Part shown: positions 8,845 to 17,835 of the stretch, one piece after another
How positions within the stretch are numbered: position 1 is the first letter of the stretch
Layout: each line of letters starts with the position of its first letter
NCBI GenBank assembly: GCA_013361525.1
Contig: JABFXY010000016.1
Coordinates: 1 to 64,000, forward strand
Length of the DNA stretch: 64,000 nucleotides
Direction: 5' to 3'
Source: Polyangiaceae bacterium
GTDB taxonomy: Bacteria > Myxococcota_A > Polyangia > Polyangiales > Polyangiaceae
Made by a program: the position numbers and the translations under genes
The notes under the pieces: generated by a model
The model's database searches: none
The model's input: the letters and a program-made list of their open reading frames with translations, nothing else
Told to the model about the DNA's origin: nothing

Positions 8845-10991
8845 ACGATGCGGGGGGCAGGCTCGCTGGGAGCCTCGATGCTCCCCTCGGCGTGATCGCA
8901 GATCGATTCGAGCTCCTCGTCGAGGCCGGAGCCGGCGCGATGGGAACCATCTATCGCGCGCGCGATCTCCAAACCGACGACATCGTCGCGCTGAAAGTGT
9001 TGAAGCACGGGGGCGATCTCGAGCGCTTCACCCGCGAGGCCGAGGTCCTCGCAGAGCTGTCGCACGACGCCGTCGTTCGTTACATCGCGCACGGGACGAC
9101 ACCGGACGGTGAGCCGTACCTCGCGATGGAATGGCTCGAGGGCGAGACGTTGCGGAGCTTTCTCGCGCGGACGACCCCGTCACTCGAAGACATCGTCGTG
9201 CTGGGCGAGCACGTCGCTTCAGCCCTGGCGGCCGCGCACGGCGCGGGCATCGTGCACCGCGATCTCAAGCCGTCGAACTTGTTCCTCGTCGGCGGCTCGA
9301 TGCGGCGAGTGAAAGTGCTCGACTTCGGCATTGCGCGCGTCGACGGCGCCGATCGCGAGCTCACGCATACGGGGCAGGTCATCGGGACGCCGGGCTACAT
9401 GTCGCCGGAGCAAGCGCGCGGTCAGCGCGAGCTCGATGGCCGCGCGGATCTGTTCTCGTTGGGGTGTGTTCTCTATCGTTGCGTCGCAGGCAATCCGCCG
9501 TTCGAGGCGCAAGACGTGCTCTCGGTCCTCGCGGCGCTCGTCCTGACCGAGCCTCCGCCGCTCCGATCGACACGCGAACGTGTGCCGGCCGCGCTCGAGG
9601 CGCTGGTGTCGAAGCTGCTCGCCAAGACGCCCGACGCGCGACCCGCGAGCGCCGGAGACGTGGAGCGATCGCTCTCGTCGATCCGCGAACGGCTCGAAAA
9701 AGGAGCGGAGGAGATCGAAGAAGCACCGCTCAGCGCCGAAGCGACGCAAAAGACGATGGTCGCGGGGATCGGTGGCGCGACGAACGAAGTGAAGCGCGCG
9801 TTCCCGGCCCTCCCGAAGTCTGCGTCGCGGCAGCACGGCCCGTCGCGAACGCTGTTCGTGTTCGGATCGATGGCCGCCATCGCGTTCGTCGGTGTCGCGG
9901 CCTTCGTCACGCTCCGCGGGGAGTCGCGTTCGTCGACGTCCGTCGGCACCGCGGACTCGGCATCGGTCACACCACTGCCCATCGGTGTGTCCTCGGATAT
10001 CGCCGCGCAGAGCTGCCGCAACCTCGCTGCTTCGCTGGTCCGTATGCAGCGCAAAGACGGGAGCTTCGGCCTCGAAGCTCAACGACCGGCGACCGCGTGG
10101 CCGACGGCGCAGGCGCTCACAGCGCTCGCGATGAGTCGCAAATCGTGTGCGGGCGCCGGTGTAGACACGATCGAAAATGCCATCGCCGCGCTCGACCGAT
10201 TTCGCATCGCGGAGCGCTGGACCGAAACGGACGAGCAAACGGAAGGTGGAACCCTCGCGTGGGCAGCGCTCGCCTTCGCGACCGCATCGGAGGAGGTGCC
10301 GAGCGCGAAAGGGAGCGCGCTCGCGCTGCGCGACGTCGTCGTGAAGCGACAACAAGAGGACGGCCGCTTCCTGTTCAAGCGCACCGGCACGCGCGAAGCC
10401 GACGACTTCGTGACGCTCATGACCGTCTCGGCACTCTGTCGGCTCGAGGCGAGCGATCCGGGCGCAGGCGTTCCCGACGTGCGCGAGCGCGCATCGAAGT
10501 GGCTCCGCGCTTCGCTCCGAGGTGAGGAACCCGAGTCGAAGCTGAGCTCGATCCCCGAGTTTCGAGCGCTCTCGATCCGCGTCCTCGTCGATCTGCACAA
10601 CCGATGTGGCGACCGCGAAGAGGGCGACGATCAGCTCCTCACCGGGCTCGCGCAAGGGATCGCCGGTCATTGCGAGCTCTCGAACGCGACCCCGCCGGCC
10701 TGCGCGCGCCCGATCGCCGCGGACGAGATCATCAAGCTCGACGCCGCCTTCGATCCGAACTTTGCGCTGCTGTGGTTTCCCTGGACGATCTCGGCAACCG
10801 ACGCCGCGCTCTCGGACGCGAGCTTCGAGCCTGATCCTGCGCTCGAGCGCGATCTTCGAAGCGTCCTCGCATGGGCGCTCGCGGAAGGTGAGCGTGGGGG
10901 CGCGATGTTCTCTGCGGCGCCGACGTACAAAGTCGCCGACCAGTTGATCGCCGTTTCCCACGTCATCGACGACCCGCCGAAGACCCGCTGA
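8841..10991 (+). CDS. Transmembrane Ser/Thr kinase fused to prenyltransferase-like toroid
   Basis: A 716-residue protein. The N-terminal Hanks-type kinase (about 22-290) has the Gly loop (GAGAMG), catalytic K52, HRDLKPSN (H139, D141), DFG and a GTPGYMSPE activation segment. A single membrane segment at about 337-358 is followed by an exported domain. From 385 on, repeats such as LVRMQRKDGSFG and KRQQEDGRFLFK, each followed by helices, match the QW-type repeats of the squalene-cyclase/prenyltransferase alpha-toroid fold. It is coupled to the sigma factor by a GTGA overlap, so it probably senses an outside signal and modifies the sigma factor or another target. The toroid assignment rests on pattern only. 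Confidence 0.85.
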   Translation: MNDAGGRLAGSLDAPLGVIADRFELLVEAGAGAMGTIYRARDLQTDDIVALKVLKHGGDLERFTREAEVLAELSHDAVVRYIAHGTTPDGEPYLAMEWLEGETLRSFLARTTPSLEDIVVLGEHVASALAAAHGAGIVHRDLKPSNLFLVGGSMRRVKVLDFGIARVDGADRELTHTGQVIGTPGYMSPEQARGQRELDGRADLFSLGCVLYRCVAGNPPFEAQDVLSVLAALVLTEPPPLRSTRERVPAALEALVSKLLAKTPDARPASAGDVERSLSSIRERLEKGAEEIEEAPLSAEATQKTMVAGIGGATNEVKRAFPALPKSASRQHGPSRTLFVFGSMAAIAFVGVAAFVTLRGESRSSTSVGTADSASVTPLPIGVSSDIAAQSCRNLAASLVRMQRKDGSFGLEAQRPATAWPTAQALTALAMSRKSCAGAGVDTIENAIAALDRFRIAERWTETDEQTEGGTLAWAALAFATASEEVPSAKGSALALRDVVVKRQQEDGRFLFKRTGTREADDFVTLMTVSALCRLEASDPGAGVPDVRERASKWLRASLRGEEPESKLSSIPEFRALSIRVLVDLHNRCGDREEGDDQLLTGLAQGIAGHCELSNATPPACARPIAADEIIKLDAAFDPNFALLWFPWTISATDAALSDASFEPDPALERDLRSVLAWALAEGERGGAMFSAAPTYKVADQLIAVSHVIDDPPKTR

Positions 10992-11090
10992 GCACCCGCG
11001 ACGCGTGAAACGTGCGTCCGATGGGTCCGCGATTGTTGCTCTCGAATCGAAGCCTTTCGACGGCGGCAAAGCCTTTGCTTCCGTGTCGTT

Positions 11091-11459
11091 ATGGTGAGGG
11101 TTCTCGTGGTCGACGACGATCCGGATCTCCTCTTCGCGATGAGCGAGCTCTTGCGCGAGGCGGGCGCCGACGTGTGCGTATCAGCTCAGTCACTCGCGGA
11201 ATTGCAGGCGCAGCGTGCGCGGGCGCTCGAATGTTCGCTCGCAGTCGTAGACGTGAATCTGGGACCCCGGCAGCCGACCGGCGTCGACGTGTACCGATGG
11301 CTTCGTGCCGAAGGATTCCCCGGACGAATCGTCTTCCTCACGGGCCACGCGCAATCCAACGAGCTGGTCCAAGCCGCTTGCCGCACGCCGGACACCTCCG
11401 TGCTCAGCAAGCCGATCGACGCCGACGTCTTGCTCCGGCTCGCGGGGGTGCCCGCATGA
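11091..11459 (+). CDS. Single-domain response regulator (receiver)
   Basis: A 122-residue stand-alone receiver domain with the acidic pocket D8-D10, phospho-acceptor D54 (VVDVNLG), T84 (FLTGHA) and K107 (SKPID), so all catalytic residues are present. There is no output domain. Its stop codon overlaps the start of the histidine-kinase-like membrane protein by 4 bases (ATGA, 11456-11459), which suggests a pair. It probably shuttles phosphate to another protein, as CheY or Spo0F do. Confidence 0.88.
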   Translation: MVRVLVVDDDPDLLFAMSELLREAGADVCVSAQSLAELQAQRARALECSLAVVDVNLGPRQPTGVDVYRWLRAEGFPGRIVFLTGHAQSNELVQAACRTPDTSVLSKPIDADVLLRLAGVPA

Positions 11460-12409
11460 CCGCCGACCCGCGGGAAGCATTTCGGTCCGCGATGTTGGCC
11501 GCGGTGATCGCGTTCGTCTTGCAGGCCGTATTCGTGCCGGTCGACACGTATGTCCTCGGCGCGTGGCCGATCGCGTGGCTCGACGGCGCACACGCCCTCT
11601 GGGCCGCGGCCTTCGCCGGGTGGCTCTGGACCCATCGCAAAAAGCCGCGGGTGTGGGTTTGCGAGGCGGCGTTCGCATCCGTCATGCTGCCCTTCCTCCC
11701 GATCATGTGGGTCGGCGAGCTCATGGCCATGCGGCAAGGCCTGATTCGCGATCCGATGATGCCGTTCCAATTCGCGATGCTCGGCGTTGCGTTGCTCGCG
11801 CCTGCGAGCGCTTGGCTCGGCGGTGCGCTGCTCGCGGTCTTCGCCGCGAGCGCGCTGGTCTTTTGGGCACGCCTCGAAGCGGAGTTCTCACTCGCGCACC
11901 TCCCGGGCGAGCCGTGGATGATGCTCGTCTACGGCGGCGTCGCCGCGGGTTTTCTCGTCGCGCGCGTCCACCTTCGCAAGGTCGTCCGTGAGCTCTCCGA
12001 CACGCGCGCCGAAGCCAATGCCCTCGCGCGTGTCGCGCGGCTGTTCCTCGCCGTGCGCGATCGGACCAACTCGCCGCTTCAATCCCTCGAGTTCGGTGTC
12101 GCGCTCCTCAGTCGGCGCCACCCGGAAGAAGACCGCCTGATGGAAGCGATGCGCCGCTCCCTCGGCCGGCTCCGCCACTTGTCGAGCCTGCTCGCCGTCG
12201 CCGAGAAATGGCGAAAGACCGACAACGCACTCGACGTCGATCTCGACAGCGAGATCAAAGACGTCGCATCTCCCGCGAAGGGCCGGAACGGGCCGCCGCG
12301 CGAGCGCGCCGCACGCGGGGTCAACGCCAACGAAAGAGCTTCAATGCGAGAACGAATGAAGCAATTCCCCATCCTGCGAGCACGGCGAGCTCCGTCGCGA
12401 TTCCATTGA
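11456..12409 (+). CDS. Membrane protein with degenerate histidine-kinase dimerisation domain
   Basis: A 317-residue protein with about five hydrophobic segments (12-30, 45-58, 70-87, 104-137, 155-170), then a DHp-like helix pair at about 190-250. The X-box equivalent reads DRTNSPLQ (202-209) where HELRTPL is expected, so the phospho-accepting His is replaced. No HATPase domain follows. The last 30 residues overlap the 3' end of the convergent ABC permease gene by 89 bp and look non-native. It may be a truncated kinase, a phosphotransfer scaffold, or the product of a deletion. The overlap with the receiver gene supports a shared role. Confidence 0.7.
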   Translation: MTADPREAFRSAMLAAVIAFVLQAVFVPVDTYVLGAWPIAWLDGAHALWAAAFAGWLWTHRKKPRVWVCEAAFASVMLPFLPIMWVGELMAMRQGLIRDPMMPFQFAMLGVALLAPASAWLGGALLAVFAASALVFWARLEAEFSLAHLPGEPWMMLVYGGVAAGFLVARVHLRKVVRELSDTRAEANALARVARLFLAVRDRTNSPLQSLEFGVALLSRRHPEEDRLMEAMRRSLGRLRHLSSLLAVAEKWRKTDNALDVDLDSEIKDVASPAKGRNGPPRERAARGVNANERASMRERMKQFPILRARRAPSRFH

Positions 12410-13358
12410 TGCCTGCCCCGTCGAGCATGATCGCGCGCAATGCATCGTTGAGCGCCGTGAGTGGCAGCGCCCGCACGAAGGGCTGCACCACGTCGGGGAA
12501 GCGTCCCGACGAGAAGAACGTCCCGGACACGATCAACATCGGCAGGCTCGCGAGGTTGATGAGACCGCTCGCCGTCTGAATGTTCTCGGCGCGTGAAGCG
12601 ACGAGCAGGCCGAGCCCGGCGAACGAGAGCGAGCCGAGCGTCGCGACCGCAACGAGGAACGCAGCGCTGCCGCGCATCGGAACGTCGAAGACGAGCGCCG
12701 CGAACAAGAGGAGCACCGGCAGCTCCACGATCAAGAACAGCGCGCGAACCAGCACGAACGCGAGGAGAAAGTCCCGCTTCTTCATCGGCGTCGCGAGCAA
12801 GCGCTTCATCAGCTTGCGCGTGCGCATCTCGACGATGACGTAGCCGACGCCCCAAAGCCCGCCCTGCATGAGACCGGTGCCGATCAGCCCCGGAATCAGG
12901 AAATCGATGTAGCGCGATCCGGGCTCGGTCACGAGCTGGTCCGTGCTTTCGAATACGTCCGCGCGGCCGTCGGCGCGCTGCAAACGATCGTCGACGACGG
13001 CCCGTGCGAGCCGCGACTCGGGGCGCGTCGCATCGAAGTGGTACGAACGCGGGGAGCCGGGCACGACGACGATCGACACCTTGCCGGTCCGCAGCGCGGC
13101 GCGCGCGGCCTCTTCGTCGAGCGTGCGGACCCGTACGTCGTCTGCACCCTCGAGCGCGTGCTCCACCTCCGAGGCGCCGGGCCCTGATTGAACGGCCACC
13201 ATCACCGGCTCGGGGGCACGGTTACGAAACGCAATGCCCAGCGCGATCGCGAGCACGAGCGGAAAACCGAAGCTCCAGAAGAGGACCCCCGGCTCGCGGT
13301 AGAAGCTGCGCCAGCGCGCGAGCACCAACTCTGCAATCGGGCTCGGGCGCTTATTCAC
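12321..13358 (-). CDS. ABC-2 type exporter permease
   Basis: A 345-residue integral membrane protein. One hydrophobic segment follows the N-terminal REPGVLFWSFGFPLVLAIAL, then a 130-residue extracytoplasmic loop, then five hydrophobic segments from about residue 165 to the end, as in the ABC-2 (DrrB/YhhJ-like) permeases. The start overlaps the ATPase gene by 8 bp, so both form one exporter of unknown substrate (drug, lipid or polysaccharide). The 3' end overlaps the convergent histidine-kinase-like gene. Confidence 0.85.
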   Translation of the reverse strand: MNKRPSPIAELVLARWRSFYREPGVLFWSFGFPLVLAIALGIAFRNRAPEPVMVAVQSGPGASEVEHALEGADDVRVRTLDEEAARAALRTGKVSIVVVPGSPRSYHFDATRPESRLARAVVDDRLQRADGRADVFESTDQLVTEPGSRYIDFLIPGLIGTGLMQGGLWGVGYVIVEMRTRKLMKRLLATPMKKRDFLLAFVLVRALFLIVELPVLLLFAALVFDVPMRGSAAFLVAVATLGSLSFAGLGLLVASRAENIQTASGLINLASLPMLIVSGTFFSSGRFPDVVQPFVRALPLTALNDALRAIMLDGAGINGIATELAVLAGWGIASFVLALKLFRWR

Positions 13359-14295
13359 GGAGCTTCTTTCCGGTCAGATGCACGAACACGTCCTCGAGCG
13401 TCGCGCGGTGCGTCGACAAACGAGCGAGGCACGTACGTGACGCTTCTACCGCGGCGAGCAGGAGCGGCAGCGTGACGTGAAGGCGCTCCGTCGTGACGAC
13501 GAAACCATCGGCTTCGCAGCGAGCCGCGACGACCCCCTGCAGCTCGCGAACCATCTCGAGCGACATCTCCCCATCGACCGCGAAATCGATGATTTCTTCT
13601 CCGCCAAGGGAGCGGATCAGCTCGCGCGGCGTGCCGAGCGCGATGCACTTTCCGTGGTCGACGACGCCGATTCGATCGCAGAGCTTCTCGGCTTCATCCA
13701 TGTAGTGGGTGGTGAGGAGGATCGAGCCGCCGCGCCCCTTGAAGTCCAACACCAGGTCCCAGAGGCTCCGGCGCGATTGTGGATCGAGGCCCGTCGTCGG
13801 CTCGTCCAGAAAGAGCAGCTCCGGATCACCCGCGAGCGCGCAGGCGACCGCGACCCGCTGCTTTTGCCCTCCCGAGAGGTTTTCGTACCGAGCCTTTCGC
13901 TTCTCCTCGAGCTGGACCTTCGCGAGGAGCTCCGTCGCGGACGGCCCACGCGGGTAAAACGAGCTGAAGAGCGTGAGCGTCTCCTCGACCGTGAGCTTGT
14001 CGGTGAGCCGTGTGTCTTGCAGCGTGATCCCGATCCGCTCGCGCAGCGATTGCTCGTCGTTTCGCCACGTCTTGCCGAACAACGTGACATCCCCCGACGT
14101 CGGCTCGACGAGACCCTCGAGGATCTCGATGGTCGTTGTCTTGCCTGCGCCGTTCGGTCCGAGCAGTCCGAAGCACTCCCCCCGACGCACCTCGAGATCG
14201 AGGCCCCGCACCGCTTCGACGTCGCCGTAGCGTTTCACGAGCTGGCGGCAGGCGATGACGTTCTCGGGTTGACCGCCCATCGGCGGCCGAATCAA
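13351..14295 (-). CDS. ABC transporter ATP-binding protein
   Basis: A 314-residue ATPase of the DrrA/CcmA type. Walker A is G46PNGAGKT, the Q-loop is in GITLQDTRL, the signature is LSGGQKQRV, Walker B is LLFLDEPTTGLD and the H-loop is LLTTHYMDEAE. A C-terminal extension of about 80 residues is typical of DrrA-like subunits. It is the first gene of a two-gene exporter operon. A start at 14280 (MGGQPENV) is an equally good alternative. Confidence 0.9.
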   Translation of the reverse strand: MIRPPMGGQPENVIACRQLVKRYGDVEAVRGLDLEVRRGECFGLLGPNGAGKTTTIEILEGLVEPTSGDVTLFGKTWRNDEQSLRERIGITLQDTRLTDKLTVEETLTLFSSFYPRGPSATELLAKVQLEEKRKARYENLSGGQKQRVAVACALAGDPELLFLDEPTTGLDPQSRRSLWDLVLDFKGRGGSILLTTHYMDEAEKLCDRIGVVDHGKCIALGTPRELIRSLGGEEIIDFAVDGEMSLEMVRELQGVVAARCEADGFVVTTERLHVTLPLLLAAVEASRTCLARLSTHRATLEDVFVHLTGKKLRE

Positions 14296-14437
14296 GACGC
14301 GGGGTCCGAGGCGGTGTCAATTCCGTCGGGGGCACGGCGCGAGCACCGCCGCTTTCGAGCAGCCGCATGTCCCCTGAGGACGAGAAGACGCCTGTTGCGA
14401 TTGCTCGGCTCGCGTACCATTGCCCAAGGGGGAAACT

Positions 14438-16249
14438 ATGGGTCGGGGACCGATTGGCGAATTCGTGGGCGTCACTCGAGCCGCTCGCACGTGGAACGCT
14501 CGGCTGTACATCGAGCGTGTCCCATACCTGCTCGGTTCGTGGCCGACGGCCAAAGAAGCGGCTATCGCGCGAGACCGCGCCATTTTGCATTTCGGTCTCG
14601 ATCACGCGCTCGCATTCCCACGCGACGCCAAGAGGCTCGGGCCTGCTACACCGGAGGCGCTCGCCAAGGCCGGACGAGCGCTGTGTCGAGCCGTCAACAA
14701 GCGAAAGAACGCGAGCGGCTACACCGGTGTCGTGTCGATGCGAGGGGGCGCAGCCTTCGAGGCGCGGGTTCTCTTCGGAGGCCAAATGCAGCACCTCGGC
14801 CAATACAAGACGGCCCGTGACGCTGCCATTGCGCGCGATCGTGCGCTCATCTACCTCGGCGAGGAATGGCGTGGCCTCGCCGAGCCGGAAGAGGCGGGGC
14901 GTCTCGGCCCTGCTTCTCCCGAGGAGCTGAGGTCCGCAAAGACGCGCGCACGAAGGACGCACCGCGAGACCGGGCTTCTCGGCGTGAGCCTCGCGCCTGC
15001 CGGCGGATATGTGGCGCGTATTCAAGTCGACGGCGCGCCGAAGCAGATTGGCACGTTCGCGCTCAAGGAAGACGCCGCGGTCGCCTACGATTGCGTCGCG
15101 CGCCACCTCGAGCTCGACCGTTCCCTCTGGAACTATCCGGATCGCGAGCTGGACGCGGTGCCACTCGAGGACGTGCGAAAGTGGGCAATCGAGCGCGCCA
15201 TCGCATTGGCCGAGGAGGCCGGGCCCCAGGGCTCCCAGCGAACGCCGTACCAAAAAGGGCTCAAGCTGAAGGACTGCCAAACATGGGGCGTGCATCGCTC
15301 GAGCGACGGCCGCTATCACGCGCATCTGTTCGCAGGCGGCGAGAAACGGCGCGTGAACCTCGGTTATTGGCTGACGGAGCACGAGGCCGCCCTCGCCCGC
15401 GACCGTGCGGCGCTCCATTTCGAGCTGGACCTGCCGCTGAACTACCCCGACGAGGCTCGTGCGCTCGGGGCTCTCTCCCCGGAGGAGCTGCAGGCTCAGT
15501 CGGCACGCAAGCCTCCGCCCTCGGTCCAAATACGCCGTAAACCAACCATGTATTCGGAATATCGGGGCCTCACCCGATACAAAGGCAAATGGGTGGTCAT
15601 GGTCTGCGGGCAGAAATGTGGCCGTTTCGAGCGCGAGCAGGACGCTGCCATTGCCCATGATCGCGCTGCGGTCGCGCTCCTCGGGTCGGACGCGATCTTG
15701 AACTTCCCCTCCAGGAGGACGACACCCGCGTCACCTGCCGAGATGCGCGCTTGGGGCCGCAAGCTGTCGAAGAAGCAGACGACGAGTCGCTTCGTCGGGG
15801 TCTCGTACAATCCGCAACATCACCTCAAGGCGTGGATCGCCTATGCCGGTCACCACGTCTTCGTCGGCGCCTGGGAGACGGAGCGGGAAGCGGCGCTCGC
15901 CCACGATCGAGGCACGCTTTTCCTCGGCGTTCGGGCTCATCTGAACTTTCCGGACGAAGCCCGCGCGCTCGGCCCTGCCTCACCGGAGGAGCTCTGCGAA
16001 GAAGCGCACCGGCAATTCAAACGGCACACGACGAGTCAATACCGGGGTGTCTATTGGGCGACGCAAACCGGCGCTTGGCACGCCAGCATCGGCAGCGGCG
16101 GCAAGACGTATTTCCTCGGCAGCTATACCCACGAAGCGCGCGCCGCGGAGGCATACGACCATGCCGCGATGTCGCTGCACGGCGAACGGGCGAAGCTCAA
16201 CTTCGGCGATACGAATCCTCGACGTGCAAAACTGCGCGCCGAACGCTGA
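14438..16249 (+). CDS. Protein of seven tandem AP2/ERF-like repeats
   Basis: A 603-residue basic protein built almost entirely from seven AP2-like units at about 8-61, 95-149, 179-234, 282-336, 374-424, 451-504 and 534-589. Each shows a start like YRGV, an aromatic strand (for example GAWHASIGSGGKTYFLGSY), a helix of the type EAAIARDRAALHF and an end like LNFP. The last unit (YRGVYWATQTG, then AEAYDHAAMSLHG, AKLNF) is closest to plant AP2. Linkers repeat LGPASPEEL. AP2 domains bind DNA; in bacteria they usually accompany HNH nucleases or integrases, and none is present here. ATG 14438 has an AAGGGGG ribosome site. Probably a multi-site DNA-binding protein. Confidence 0.85.
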   Translation: MGRGPIGEFVGVTRAARTWNARLYIERVPYLLGSWPTAKEAAIARDRAILHFGLDHALAFPRDAKRLGPATPEALAKAGRALCRAVNKRKNASGYTGVVSMRGGAAFEARVLFGGQMQHLGQYKTARDAAIARDRALIYLGEEWRGLAEPEEAGRLGPASPEELRSAKTRARRTHRETGLLGVSLAPAGGYVARIQVDGAPKQIGTFALKEDAAVAYDCVARHLELDRSLWNYPDRELDAVPLEDVRKWAIERAIALAEEAGPQGSQRTPYQKGLKLKDCQTWGVHRSSDGRYHAHLFAGGEKRRVNLGYWLTEHEAALARDRAALHFELDLPLNYPDEARALGALSPEELQAQSARKPPPSVQIRRKPTMYSEYRGLTRYKGKWVVMVCGQKCGRFEREQDAAIAHDRAAVALLGSDAILNFPSRRTTPASPAEMRAWGRKLSKKQTTSRFVGVSYNPQHHLKAWIAYAGHHVFVGAWETEREAALAHDRGTLFLGVRAHLNFPDEARALGPASPEELCEEAHRQFKRHTTSQYRGVYWATQTGAWHASIGSGGKTYFLGSYTHEARAAEAYDHAAMSLHGERAKLNFGDTNPRRAKLRAER

Positions 16250-16276
16250 ATCCAATCACGGTCAGGCTGGAAGCAG

Positions 16277-17776
16277 TCATTTCACCTTCCAAGGATCCGA
16301 CAACAGCGCATCGCGGTCTTTGCGCGGCGGTGATGCGGCGCCGGCGGCGGGGGTCGCCGTCGCAATGGGCGCAGCGCCGGCAGGACGTATCGTTCGTGCC
16401 GTCCCCTGCAGACGCTTCACCGGAGCCGCGGCGCTCGCGGAGGGCTGCGCCGACGCGCTCGCGACAGCCTCCTCCGTTTTCGCGACGGTCGGGGGAGCCT
16501 CCGACGGTGCGGCTATCGCCACCTCGGGGGAAACGCCGTGCAAACCAAGCTCGTTCGGTGCTTCTTTCGCAGCCAGAGGCGCGGCTTCGCGCGACGAGCT
16601 CGCGGCGAGAGCCCAAGCGCCACCAGCGGACGCGACCACCAGCGCGCCGATGGCCGCGACGAGCCAAGTTTTGCTCCGAGGCCGCTCGCGAAGGCCGGCG
16701 CGCCGCTCGGCCAGCGCATCGACGAGGTCGGTCATCGAACCGAACCGAGCCTCGTGCGCGAATGCGAGACCGCGCCTCAAGACTTCCTCGACGGATTTGG
16801 GGACACGTTTGTCGAGGGGCCATCGAATTTCCCCGCGCATCGTCGCGCCGATGATTTCGCGCGCATTGGTACCCGCCGTCGGGTTTTGACCATAAAGCGA
16901 TCGATAGAGCGCAACGCAATAACTGTATTGGTCGCTCCGGGCGTCAGCCGCGCTCCCTTGGAAGATCTCCGGCGCCATGAAGGCAGGTGTCCCGCCGAAC
17001 GAGCCAGTCCGGGTGATGCTGGCAAAGCCGGCCGACGCCTCCCCAATCGCGCTGGCAACGTCGACGATGGATGAATTGCCGAGCGCCGGCTGCGCGAGAC
17101 CGAAGTCGGTGACCCGCACGCGACCATCCCGACCAACGAGCACGTTTGCGGGTTTGAAATCGCGATGGACCAGCCCCGCCGCGTGCGCGGCCGCGAGCCC
17201 TCGCGCCGCGTCGACGAACGTATCGAGGATCTCGCCGAGGTCGCGCGGCGTCGCTCGCAACCAATCGTCGAGGTTCGGACCGTCGACCAGCTCCATCGCG
17301 AGAAACACCTGCGCTTCGTGAACGCCGGCGTCGTAGACCGCGACCACGTTCGGGTGCGAGAGGCGCGCCATTGCCTTCGCCTCGCGCATCAGCCGCCGCC
17401 GCGCGCCGGCAATGTCGGCGGTCGTGTCCTCACGCAAGACCTTCAATGCGACGTCGCGACCGAGCTCGGGGTCGCGCGCGCGGTACACGACACCAGAGGT
17501 GCCGGCGCCGATTTTTTCCGCCACGACGTAACGACCGATCCTCATCCGACGGTCGTCCGACTCGTCGCTTTCATCGGGCGCGCGCGGCGCGTCGTCGTCG
17601 AGCGATTTCGCGACCTCCGCAACCGTTTGCCGGCAGGCCGAGCATCGATCGATGTGCTCGCGCACCTCCGCACGAGATGTGCCTGCGAGGTCGCCCTGCA
17701 GATAGAGAAACACCATCTCGTCGGCCAAACACTGCATCGCGCTTCGGTCGGCATTGTCCGTCGCGCTGGTGCACAT
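16277..17776 (-). CDS. Transmembrane Ser/Thr kinase with N-terminal anti-sigma-type zinc finger
   Basis: A 499-residue protein. Residues 14-55 form a zf-HC2-like zinc finger (C16 and H41-x3-C45-x2-C48) as in ZAS anti-sigma factors. The kinase domain (about 80-345) has K112, HRDFKPAN, DFG and a GTPAFMAPE activation segment. A hydrophobic segment at about 370-390 (TWLVAAIGALVVASAGGAWALAA) is followed by an Ala/Pro/Ser-rich exported tail of about 110 residues. The gene is divergent from a sigma factor with a 59-bp gap, so the zinc finger may hold that sigma factor and the kinase may control release. ATG 17776 was used; ATG at codon 14 is possible. Confidence 0.85.
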   Translation of the reverse strand: MCTSATDNADRSAMQCLADEMVFLYLQGDLAGTSRAEVREHIDRCSACRQTVAEVAKSLDDDAPRAPDESDESDDRRMRIGRYVVAEKIGAGTSGVVYRARDPELGRDVALKVLREDTTADIAGARRRLMREAKAMARLSHPNVVAVYDAGVHEAQVFLAMELVDGPNLDDWLRATPRDLGEILDTFVDAARGLAAAHAAGLVHRDFKPANVLVGRDGRVRVTDFGLAQPALGNSSIVDVASAIGEASAGFASITRTGSFGGTPAFMAPEIFQGSAADARSDQYSYCVALYRSLYGQNPTAGTNAREIIGATMRGEIRWPLDKRVPKSVEEVLRRGLAFAHEARFGSMTDLVDALAERRAGLRERPRSKTWLVAAIGALVVASAGGAWALAASSSREAAPLAAKEAPNELGLHGVSPEVAIAAPSEAPPTVAKTEEAVASASAQPSASAAAPVKRLQGTARTIRPAGAAPIATATPAAGAASPPRKDRDALLSDPWKVK

Positions 17777-17835
17777 GGCAACCGCAGGGGTCAGGGTATG
17801 GCCGAATCGCGCTCGCTGATTTAGCCTGCGCTCCC

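Noticed and set aside
13477..14820. Plus-strand open frame of 447 codons across the ABC ATPase gene
   Set aside because: Antisense shadow of a well-conserved ATPase; no motif of its own.
14438..16249. Homing endonuclease or phage integrase carrying AP2 domains
   Set aside because: No HNH, GIY-YIG or tyrosine recombinase motif anywhere in the 603 residues.
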